Under the pieces are notes generated by a model. It was not told the origin of the DNA. It saw only the letters and a list, made by a program, of their open reading frames with translations, and made no database searches. The translations under genes and the position numbers were made by a program. A stretch of 47,460 nt of DNA from Brotaphodocola sp003480315 (GTDB lineage Bacteria > Bacillota > Clostridia > Lachnospirales > Lachnospiraceae). Position 1 is the first letter of the stretch. Each line of letters begins with the position of its first letter. The DNA is taken from assembly GCF_964246085.1 (NCBI RefSeq), contig NZ_CAXTPD010000030.1. One strand, written 5' to 3'. This document shows positions 8,611 through 15,258 of this stretch, piece by piece.

Positions 8611-9031
8611 ACTGGTCCTCGTTTTTATTGGTCTTAGTTCCGGGGGCATCATTGCGGCGGGCGTTTTTGCATTTCTGGTCATGATCGGCGTGTTTCCGCG
8701 GCTGATCGGAAAGACTGGAACAAAGAGGCATATTTTGTTGTACGGAACGGTTATCATGACCGGAGGTGTGCTGGGAAATATTGCGGATCTGTATGAGTTT
8801 CCCATTCCCATGTATGGATTTTCCACATTGTTTCTCAGCTTATTCGGACTGTCTGTGGGAATTTTTGTGGGATGTCTGGTCATGTCGCTGGCGGAAACCT
8901 TAAAGGCACTTCCGGTCATCGGCCGGAGGCTTTATCTGGCGGTAGGGCTGCAGTATCTGATCCTGTCCATTGCCCTGGGAAAGCTGGCCGGATCGCTGGC
9001 GTATTTCTTTTGCGGAATGGCAGCGGAGTAG
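8600..9031 (+). CDS. spoVAB: Stage V sporulation protein AB
   Basis: Small polytopic membrane protein (143 residues, about four or five helices) of the SpoVA dipicolinate channel. It has the SpoVAB-like opening LVLVFIGLSSGGIIAAGVFA and a central IADLYEFPIPMYG loop. ATG 8600 has AAAGGAGAGG 8-10 nt upstream. A longer frame open from 8573 would run further into spoVAA without a better ribosome site. It sits between spoVAA and spoVAC in the conserved order. Confidence 0.88.
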   Translation: MFRKLVLVFIGLSSGGIIAAGVFAFLVMIGVFPRLIGKTGTKRHILLYGTVIMTGGVLGNIADLYEFPIPMYGFSTLFLSLFGLSVGIFVGCLVMSLAETLKALPVIGRRLYLAVGLQYLILSIALGKLAGSLAYFFCGMAAE

Positions 9032-9043
9032 AAGGAGTATACG

Positions 9044-9499
9044 ATGGAACTGAATAAAAAAGCATATGACGAATATATCAGACAGATCACCCCGGTGAAT
9101 GAACTGGGAAGTGACATGCTGCACGCTTTTGTGACCGGCGGAACCATCTGCGCATTGGGACAGGCTTCGGTGATGCTGATGATGAACTACCTTGGAATGG
9201 AAAAAGAAGATGCTCAGACCTGGATGCTGGTGGAGCTGATCCTGACCAGTATTTTGCTGACTGGCTTTGGTATTTACCCGAAGATAGTAAAATGGGGGGG
9301 AGCCGGGGCACTGGTTCCTATCACCGGCTTTGCGAATTCCGTGGTGGCGCCTGCTATTGAGTATAAGGCAGAGGGACACGTGTTCGGGATTGGATGTAAG
9401 ATTTTCACCATTGCAGGACCGGTGATTTTGTTTGGTGTATTTACCAGCTGGATTTTGGGGATAATTCTGCTAATTGGAAAAATTCTGGGGATAGCGTGA
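9044..9499 (+). CDS. spoVAC: Stage V sporulation protein AC
   Basis: Polytopic membrane protein of the SpoVA channel; in B. subtilis SpoVAC acts as a mechanosensitive dipicolinate channel. It shows the conserved HAFVTGGTICALGQ, the GAGALVPITGFANSVVAPAIEYKAEG loop, and a hydrophobic C-terminus. Its 151 residues are normal. GAAGGAG precedes the ATG. In many relatives spoVAD and spoVAE follow at once; here a terminator and tRNA genes follow, and spoVAD-spoVAE lie about 17 kb away. Confidence 0.94.
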   Translation: MELNKKAYDEYIRQITPVNELGSDMLHAFVTGGTICALGQASVMLMMNYLGMEKEDAQTWMLVELILTSILLTGFGIYPKIVKWGGAGALVPITGFANSVVAPAIEYKAEGHVFGIGCKIFTIAGPVILFGVFTSWILGIILLIGKILGIA

Positions 9500-9538
9500 T
9501 GAAATATGGAAACAGGCATAGACAAATAAGAAAAAGAA

Positions 9539-9575
9539 GAGCCACCGCACAATTTTGTGCGATGGCTCATTTTCT
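9539..9575. terminator. Bidirectional terminator between spoVAC and the tRNA cluster
   Basis: GAGCCACCGCACA pairs with TGTGCGATGGCTC across a short loop, followed by ATTTTCT on the plus strand. On the minus strand the preceding A-rich run gives TTCTTTTTCTT, so it can also end the tRNA transcript. Confidence 0.8.
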
Positions 9576-9579
9576 GCAA

Positions 9580-9663
9580 TGCAGAAGATGGGAGTCGAAC
9601 CCACAAGGTATTGCTACCACACGGACCTGAACCGTGCGCGTCTGCCAATTCCGCCACTTCTGC
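9580..9663 (-). tRNA. tRNA-Leu (anticodon CAG)
   Basis: An 84-nt cloverleaf with long variable arm. The acceptor stem GCAGAAG pairs with CTTCTGC, the anticodon stem CACGG/CCGTG holds the loop TTCAGGT, and the T-loop GGTTCGACTC is present. The anticodon CAG reads CTG. CCA is not encoded. It is the last of three tRNA genes on this strand. Confidence 0.96.
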
Positions 9664-9667
9664 ATAA

Positions 9668-9740
9668 CTCCCCGAGTAGGACTTGAACCTACGACAGCGC
9701 GGTTAACAGCCGCGTGCTCTACCGACTGAGCTATCGAGGA
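9668..9740 (-). tRNA. tRNA-Asn (anticodon GTT)
   Basis: A 73-nt cloverleaf: acceptor TCCTCGA/TCGGGGA with one G-T pair, D-arm AGCTCAGTCGGTAGAGC, anticodon loop CTGTTAA giving GTT (reads AAC and AAT), and T-loop GGTTCAAGTCC. CCA is not encoded. Confidence 0.96.
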
Positions 9741-9767
9741 ATGTTCCCGTATCTTTTTGGAAGATCC

Positions 9768-9851
9768 TGCGGGAGATGGGACTTGAACCCACACGACATA
9801 ACTGCCACTAGATCCTTAGTCTAGCCTGTCTGCCAATTCCAGCACTCCCGC
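9768..9851 (-). tRNA. tRNA-Leu (anticodon AAG)
   Basis: An 84-nt cloverleaf with long variable arm: acceptor GCGGGAG/CTCCCGC, anticodon stem CTAGA/TCTAG with loop CTAAGGA, giving anticodon AAG (reads CTT, with A34 presumably modified to inosine). T-loop GGTTCAAGTCC. It is first in the tRNA operon. Confidence 0.94.
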
Positions 9852-9863
9852 CGACAAGAATAT

Positions 9864-9892
9864 ACTATACTATAAAAGTGAAAAGTATGCAA
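9864..9892 (-). promoter_or_regulatory. Promoter of the tRNA cluster
   Basis: On the minus strand TTGCAT (9887-9892) and TATAGT (9864-9869) are separated by 17 bp, just upstream of tRNA-Leu(AAG). Confidence 0.65.
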
Positions 9893-9939
9893 GCACTTTT
9901 TTCGGAATTTTTGAAAAAATTTGAAAAGTTTATCAGAAC

Positions 9940-9984
9940 ACCCGGTTTCAAAAAATGTAAAAATTTAAACTTTTGAAACCGGGT
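9940..9984. repeat. 14-bp perfect inverted repeat overlapping a promoter
   Basis: ACCCGGTTTCAAAA (9940-9953) is repeated in inverse as TTTTGAAACCGGGT (9971-9984), with a 17-bp AT-rich spacer. The right arm contains the -35 element of the next gene. No T run follows either arm, so it is not an ordinary terminator. An operator or a cruciform/RNA hairpin is possible. Confidence 0.8.
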
Positions 9985-10000
9985 ATGGATGGTATATAAT
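9973..10000 (+). promoter_or_regulatory. Promoter for the thioredoxin-reductase-like gene
   Basis: TTGAAA (9973-9978) and a perfect TATAAT (9995-10000) are separated by 16 bp. The -35 lies inside the right arm of the 14-bp inverted repeat, so a protein bound there would block initiation. Confidence 0.7.
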
Positions 10001-10048
10001 AGAAAAGAACATGAAATTTATAATACACACAAAGGAGATTACGATTCT

Positions 10049-10921
10049 ATGGAACGTTACGATATCGCCATCATCGGCACCGGCCCGGCAGGACTTTCCG
10101 CTGCAGTTACGGCAGCCATCCGCAAAAAAAAGATTCTTTTAGTGGGAAGCAGGGATTTAAGCAGCAAGGTTCAGAAGGCCCAGGAGATCCAGAATTATCT
10201 GGGCTTCCCGGATATCAGCGGGGCGGAGCTGGGCAAGGCTTTTGAGGAGCACATTGACCGGATGCAGGTTCCCATTGTGGAGGAGCGGGTGAACCTGATT
10301 TACCCTATGGGAGATTATTTTTCTCTGCAGGTGGGACAGGAGATCTGTGAGGCGGATGCAGTGATTCTGGCTACCGGCGTGAATTTCGGAAAGCCGCTTC
10401 CGGGCGAGGAGGAATTTTTAGGACGGGGTGTCAGCTACTGTGCCACCTGTGATGCGCCTCTTTACCGCGGAGCTACCGTGGCGGTGATCGCTTATCAGAA
10501 ATCCGAGGAGACCGAGGCAGATTTTCTGGCAGACATCGCGCAGAAGGTTTCCTATTTTCCGATGTATAAAGAACCGGTGGAGGTTTCAGAAAAGATTACG
10601 GTAGTGAAGGAAGTTCCAAAGGAGATTACAGGCGGCATGAAGGCGGATACTCTGTTGACAAAGGAGAACAGCTATCCGGTGGATGGTGTCTTCATTTTAA
10701 GAGAGAGCGTATCTCCGAAGAATCTGGTGCCGGGCTTACAGATGGATGGAAACCATGTGGCAGTGAATCTGCAGATGGAGACGAATGTGCCAGGATGCTT
10801 TGCTTGCGGTGATATTGCCGGACGGCCTTATCAGTATATCAAGTCCGCGGGGCAGGGAAATATTGCGGCACTGTCAGCGGTTTCTTTTCTGGATCAGAAG
10901 CGCCGCTCCATAGTTTCATAA
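10049..10921 (+). CDS. Thioredoxin-reductase-like flavoprotein without a canonical NADPH site
   Basis: FAD-dependent disulfide reductase family, 290 residues. It has the FAD motif GTGPAG (residues 10-15), the redox pair CATC (131-134), ATG near residue 110 and the C-terminal FAD motif FACGDIAGRPYQYIKSAGQG. The NADPH segment is abnormal. Where thioredoxin reductase has GGGDSAxEEA and an HRRxxxR loop, this protein reads VAVIAYQKSEETEA (144-157) and then SYFPMYKEP. That pattern and the short length resemble the clostridial ferredoxin-linked thioredoxin reductases, which do not use pyridine nucleotides; that assignment is inference. AAAGGAG precedes the ATG at 10049. No thioredoxin gene is adjacent. 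Confidence 0.85.
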   Translation: MERYDIAIIGTGPAGLSAAVTAAIRKKKILLVGSRDLSSKVQKAQEIQNYLGFPDISGAELGKAFEEHIDRMQVPIVEERVNLIYPMGDYFSLQVGQEICEADAVILATGVNFGKPLPGEEEFLGRGVSYCATCDAPLYRGATVAVIAYQKSEETEADFLADIAQKVSYFPMYKEPVEVSEKITVVKEVPKEITGGMKADTLLTKENSYPVDGVFILRESVSPKNLVPGLQMDGNHVAVNLQMETNVPGCFACGDIAGRPYQYIKSAGQGNIAALSAVSFLDQKRRSIVS

Positions 10922-10936
10922 AAAGTTCACAATTTT

Positions 10937-10976
10937 CCAATTGACAAATTGGTGGTTATGCCCTAGAATACTTAGG
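10937..10976 (+). promoter_or_regulatory. marR promoter with overlapping palindromes
   Basis: Consensus TTGACA (10941-10946) is followed after 17 bp by TAGAAT (10964-10969). The palindrome CCAATTGACAAATTGG (10937-10952) covers the -35, and a weaker CCTA/TAGG-type repeat (10962-10976) covers the -10. This fits autorepression by the MarR protein encoded next. Confidence 0.7.
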
Positions 10977-11012
10977 AAACTAAATAAAAAGATGCAATGA
11001 TCGTGAGGTGCA

Positions 11013-11447
11013 ATGAAACAGCAGGAAGAACAAATTGCCATGCGAAGCATCAAACGTCTGTCAAACGGAATCAGCAGAGAGATGTGTGCGGCCTTTGGCT
11101 CCGGTATGTTCAGCGGAGCACAGGGGCGCACACTTCATTTTCTTCTGGCGCATACGAAAAGTGATATCTTCCAGAAAGATATCGAGGAGGAATTCGGTCT
11201 AAGACCTCCGACCGCTACGGCACTTTTAAAGGAGCTGGAGCAGCGGGGACTGATCCGGAAGGAACCGGTGCCCTATGATGCCAGAAAAAAGAAAATCGTG
11301 GTGACTGAGGAAGCACTGCAATACAAAGACTGCGTACTCAAAGGCCTGAAGGAGCTGGATCAGAAGCTCACTGCAGGGATTTCCGATGAGGAGATGCAGG
11401 TCTTTTTTTATGTGACAGGCAAAATGCTGGACAATCTGGCAAAATAA
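11013..11447 (+). CDS. MarR-family transcriptional regulator
   Basis: Winged-helix repressor of 144 residues. The DNA-binding region (residues about 50-95) reads IFQKDIEEEFGLRPPTATALLKELEQRGLI, then the wing VPYDARKKKIVVTEEA with the conserved D-R. The flanking helices give the dimer interface. GAGGTG precedes the ATG. It is followed after 28 bp by two ABC exporter genes; a MarR gene heading a heterodimeric exporter operon is common in Clostridia and suggests drug- or metabolite-induced efflux. The ligand is unknown. Confidence 0.92.
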   Translation: MKQQEEQIAMRSIKRLSNGISREMCAAFGSGMFSGAQGRTLHFLLAHTKSDIFQKDIEEEFGLRPPTATALLKELEQRGLIRKEPVPYDARKKKIVVTEEALQYKDCVLKGLKELDQKLTAGISDEEMQVFFYVTGKMLDNLAK

Positions 11448-11475
11448 TCTACAAGTGTAACAAGGAGGAAATGTA

Positions 11476-13209
11476 GTGATTAAAACTTTACTGAAAAGTG
11501 TACGGCAGTACAAACGGCAGTCTCTTTTATCACCGCTTTTTGTGGCAGGCGAGGTTGTACTTGAGTGTATGATCCCGCTGGTGATGTCAAAGCTGATTGA
11601 CCATCTGTCTGCCGAGACCATGACACCAATTTTAAAATATGGCCTGATCCTTCTGGTCATGGCAACCATATCGCTGGGCTTTGGTGTGCTGGCCGCGCGC
11701 AATGCGGCTGAGGCATCCTGTGGTTTTGCGAAAAACTTAAGGCAGGATATGTATTTTAAAATTCAGGATTTCGCTTTTGCGGACATCGATAAATTTTCTG
11801 CTTCATCTCTGGTAACCCGTATGACAACGGATGTCACCAATGTGCAGAATGCCTACCAGATGCTGATCCGTCTGGCCGTTCGTACCCCGCTTATGATTTT
11901 CTTTTCCGTGATCATGGCAATGACCATCAACGTGAAGATGGCGCTGATTTTCTTATGTATCCTGCCGATCCTGGCGGGAGTGCTGTTCGGCATTGCCGTG
12001 CATGTGCATCCGATCTTTAAGAGGATCTTTAAAAAGTATGATGCCTTAAACAACTCCGTGCAGGAGAATGTAGCCGGTATCCGTGTGGTAAAGTCCTTTG
12101 TCCGCGAGTCCTATGAAACCGAGAAGTTTGACAGGGCAGCAGAGGATGTATGCAAGGATTTTACCTTTGTTGAGAAAATCCTTGCCTTCAACAATCCGAC
12201 CATGATGTTCTGCATGTATCTGTCCATGTTCCTGGTATATTACCTTGGCGCGCGGATCATCGTCAACACCGGCGCAACGGAGCTGACCACCGGACAGCTG
12301 TCGTCCCTGATCACCTACGGCGTGCAGATTCTGATATGTGTGATGATGCTCTCCATGGTATTCATCATGACCACCATGGCATCTGAGTGCGCAGAGCGTA
12401 TCGCGGAGGTGCTGACCCACGAAAGCTCCCTGACTTCCCCGGAAAATGGTGAGAAGCAGGTGGCAGACGGAAGCGTGGATTTCGACCATGTTTCCTTTAA
12501 ATATTCCGAGAAGAGCAGGAAGTTCGCGCTGGCTGACATTGACCTGCATATTCCGTCCGGTGCTACCGTAGGCATCATCGGCGGAACCGGTTCTTCCAAG
12601 ACCACCCTGATCCAGCTGATCTCCCGTCTGTACGATGTGACAGAGGGAAGCGTGAGGGTAGCGGGAAAGGATGTCCGGGAATACGATCTGGAATCCTTAC
12701 GTGACGCGGTTGCGGTTGTGCTTCAGAAAAACGTGCTGTTTTCTGGCACCATTAAGGAGAATATGCGCTGGGGCAACAAGAATGCGACAGATGAAGAAAT
12801 TCTTCATGCCTGCAGGCTGGCCCAGGCCGATGAGTTTGTCAGTCAGTTTCCGAATGGCTACGACACCTACATTGAACGTGGGGGTACCAATGTTTCCGGC
12901 GGACAGAAGCAGCGTCTTTGTATCGCGAGGGCTTTACTGAAAAAACCGCGTATTCTGATCCTGGATGATTCTACCTCTGCGGTGGATACCAAGACCGATG
13001 CCCTCATCCGCAAGGCATTCCGCGAAGAGCTTCCGGACACCACCAAGATCATCATCGCACAGCGTATTTCCTCCGTGCAGGATGCGGATTTTATCCTGGT
13101 TCTGGAGGGCGGACGTATTGTTGAGCAGGGCAATCATGATGAACTGGTGACATTAAATGGAATTTACCGGGAAATCTTTGATTCCCAGACCAAGAGCAAG
13201 GAGGCGTAG
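11476..13209 (+). CDS. ABC exporter half-transporter, degenerate-site subunit
   Basis: Fused six-helix membrane domain (residues about 15-310) and ATPase domain (about 340-570), 577 residues. Walker A reads GGTGSSKTT and the signature is VSGGQKQR. Walker B reads ILILDDSTSAVD, with Asp in place of the catalytic Glu. This marks the subunit bearing the non-hydrolysing site of a heterodimeric exporter (TM287/288 or BmrCD type). The GTG start at 11476 is 7 nt after AGGAGG; the ATG at 11471 runs straight into a stop. Its partner begins 13 bp downstream. Substrate unknown. Confidence 0.93.
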   Translation: MIKTLLKSVRQYKRQSLLSPLFVAGEVVLECMIPLVMSKLIDHLSAETMTPILKYGLILLVMATISLGFGVLAARNAAEASCGFAKNLRQDMYFKIQDFAFADIDKFSASSLVTRMTTDVTNVQNAYQMLIRLAVRTPLMIFFSVIMAMTINVKMALIFLCILPILAGVLFGIAVHVHPIFKRIFKKYDALNNSVQENVAGIRVVKSFVRESYETEKFDRAAEDVCKDFTFVEKILAFNNPTMMFCMYLSMFLVYYLGARIIVNTGATELTTGQLSSLITYGVQILICVMMLSMVFIMTTMASECAERIAEVLTHESSLTSPENGEKQVADGSVDFDHVSFKYSEKSRKFALADIDLHIPSGATVGIIGGTGSSKTTLIQLISRLYDVTEGSVRVAGKDVREYDLESLRDAVAVVLQKNVLFSGTIKENMRWGNKNATDEEILHACRLAQADEFVSQFPNGYDTYIERGGTNVSGGQKQRLCIARALLKKPRILILDDSTSAVDTKTDALIRKAFREELPDTTKIIIAQRISSVQDADFILVLEGGRIVEQGNHDELVTLNGIYREIFDSQTKSKEA

Positions 13210-13222
13210 GAGGATGAGTCGA

Positions 13223-15127
13223 ATGAAAAACGAAAAAGGCTCCGGTATCCGTCCGGGCACCTTTAAGCGCCTGATGGCATATCTGTTTTCCCATTACCGG
13301 GTACATCTGATCACGGTTATCATCTGTATCATTGTGACTGCAGTGGCTTCCGTTGGACAGACGGTTTATATCCAGATACTGATCGACCAGTGCATTCTTC
13401 CGGGCGTGGAGAGCGGCATGGACAGTGTATGGCCGCAGATGCGCTCCATCTTCACAAGCATGGCTGTGATCTACGCGGTAGGCGTGCTGGCATCCCTGAT
13501 CTACACCCGCATCATGGCAACGGTAACCCAGGGAACTTTAAAAAATTTCCGTGTGGATATGTTTACCAGGATGCAGACCCTTCCGGTCAAGTATTTTGAC
13601 ACCCACGCCCACGGCGACATCATGAGTACCTACACCAACGATACGGATGCCATCCGTATGATGGTCAGCCAGAGCATGCCGATGCTGGTTCAGTCGATCC
13701 TGACCATTCTGGTCATGATCATCATGATGACCCGCTTCAGCATTCCAATGTTCATTGTAGTCTGCCTGTTTGTGGCTGGTATGCTGACTGTGACGAAGAA
13801 ATTCGGCGGCATGAGCTCCAGATACATGATGTTCCAGCAGCGTTCCCTGGCAGCAGAAGAGGGCTTTGTGGAGGAGATGATGGCAGGCCAGAAGGTGGTC
13901 CAGGTTTTCTGTCACGAGGAAGAGGCAAAGCGGGATTTCTTAAAATACAACGAAAAGCTGTTTGAGGACAGCAAGACAGCAAACCAGTATGGTAATGCCC
14001 TGATGCCGATCCTTGGCAATATGGGCAACCTAATGTATGTGGTTCTTGCCATTGTTGGCGGCTTGATGGTTTATTTCCAGGCACCGAACCTGACCTGGAG
14101 GGGCTTTAGTCCGGTATCTGTCGGAATTATCATCACGTTTTTAGGGATGTCCAGGCAGCTGGCTCAGACCGTGGGCCAGAGCTCCAACCAGGTAGCGCTG
14201 ATTGCTATGGGTCTTGCAGGTACAGGCCGTATTTTCGAGCTTATTGATGAGGAGCCGGAGGAGGATGAGGGCTTTGTTACCCTGGTCAATGCAAAGCACG
14301 ATGAGAACGGTGAACTGGTGGAGACCGACCATCCGACCCACCTCTGGGCATGGAAGTATCCGCGTCCGGACGGTACGGTCACCTACACCGAGTTAAAGGG
14401 CGATATCCGCCTGGAGCATGTAGATTTTGGGTATGTGCCGGAGAAGCTGGTGCTGCATGATGTATCCCTGTTTGCGAAGCCGGGACAGAAGATCGCGTTC
14501 GTAGGTGCAACCGGTGCAGGAAAAACCACCATCACCAATCTGATCAACCGTTTCTACGATATCCCGGACGGCAAAATCCGCTACGACGGTATCAACATCA
14601 ACAAGATCTGCAAGGCAGATCTGCGCCGCTCTCTCGGTGTGGTGCTGCAGGAGGTAAATCTGTTTACCGGAACCGTAATGGACAATATCCGCTACGGACG
14701 TCTGGACGCAACGGATGAAGAATGTATCGCGGCAGCAAAGCTGGCCAACGCGGACAGCTTCATCACCCGCCTGCCGGACGGCTACAATACCATGCTGACC
14801 GGAAACGGCGCAAGCCTTTCCCAGGGACAGCGCCAGCTGATCTCCATTGCCCGCGCGGCTGTGGCAGATCCGCCTGCCATGATCCTGGATGAGGCCACCA
14901 GCTCCATCGATACCCGTACCGAGGCACTGGTACAGCAGGGTATGGACAATCTGATGGAGGGCAGGACCGTGCTCGTCATTGCGCATCGTCTGTCAACCAT
15001 TCGAAACAGTAAGGCTATCATGGTTCTGGATCACGGACGTATCATCGAGCGTGGTGACCACGAAGACCTGATCGCCCAGAAGGGAACATACTATCAGCTG
15101 TATACCGGAGCATTTGAGCTGGAGTAA
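13223..15127 (+). CDS. ABC exporter half-transporter, catalytic-site subunit
   Basis: Partner of the preceding gene: six membrane helices and an ATPase domain with Walker A GATGAGKTT and canonical Walker B MILDEATSSID. The signature reads LSQGQRQ instead of LSGGQ, which is what heterodimeric exporters show in the subunit facing the degenerate Walker B. An extra polar insert just before the ATPase domain (KHDENGELVETDHPTHLWAW) is characteristic of this subunit type. ATG 13223 is 9 nt from TAGGAGG; ATG 13214 directly abuts it. About 634 residues. A strong terminator follows. Confidence 0.93.
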   Translation: MKNEKGSGIRPGTFKRLMAYLFSHYRVHLITVIICIIVTAVASVGQTVYIQILIDQCILPGVESGMDSVWPQMRSIFTSMAVIYAVGVLASLIYTRIMATVTQGTLKNFRVDMFTRMQTLPVKYFDTHAHGDIMSTYTNDTDAIRMMVSQSMPMLVQSILTILVMIIMMTRFSIPMFIVVCLFVAGMLTVTKKFGGMSSRYMMFQQRSLAAEEGFVEEMMAGQKVVQVFCHEEEAKRDFLKYNEKLFEDSKTANQYGNALMPILGNMGNLMYVVLAIVGGLMVYFQAPNLTWRGFSPVSVGIIITFLGMSRQLAQTVGQSSNQVALIAMGLAGTGRIFELIDEEPEEDEGFVTLVNAKHDENGELVETDHPTHLWAWKYPRPDGTVTYTELKGDIRLEHVDFGYVPEKLVLHDVSLFAKPGQKIAFVGATGAGKTTITNLINRFYDIPDGKIRYDGININKICKADLRRSLGVVLQEVNLFTGTVMDNIRYGRLDATDEECIAAAKLANADSFITRLPDGYNTMLTGNGASLSQGQRQLISIARAAVADPPAMILDEATSSIDTRTEALVQQGMDNLMEGRTVLVIAHRLSTIRNSKAIMVLDHGRIIERGDHEDLIAQKGTYYQLYTGAFELE

Positions 15128-15153
15128 AAAGAATAGAAGAGAATCGAAGAGCA

Positions 15154-15187
15154 TGAAAAACCCATAGACGAAATCTATGGGTTTTTT
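15154..15187 (+). terminator. Terminator of the marR-ABC operon
   Basis: AAAACCCATAGA and TCTATGGGTTTT form a stem with a 5-nt loop, ending in a T run. It marks the left border of the accessory island. Confidence 0.88.
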
Positions 15188-15258
15188 GAATAAAACGAAT
15201 TGGTATTTTTTTATCATTTGGCTTACATTGTAGATATCAAATTACAACGGAGTAGATC

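Noticed and set aside
9580..9851. tRNA cluster as an integration site for the downstream accessory DNA
   Set aside because: No integrase, and I did not find a repeated tRNA 3' end downstream.
9861..9875. Short TATAC/TATAG repeats before the tRNAs as a tandem repeat element
   Set aside because: Explained by the -10 region of the tRNA promoter.
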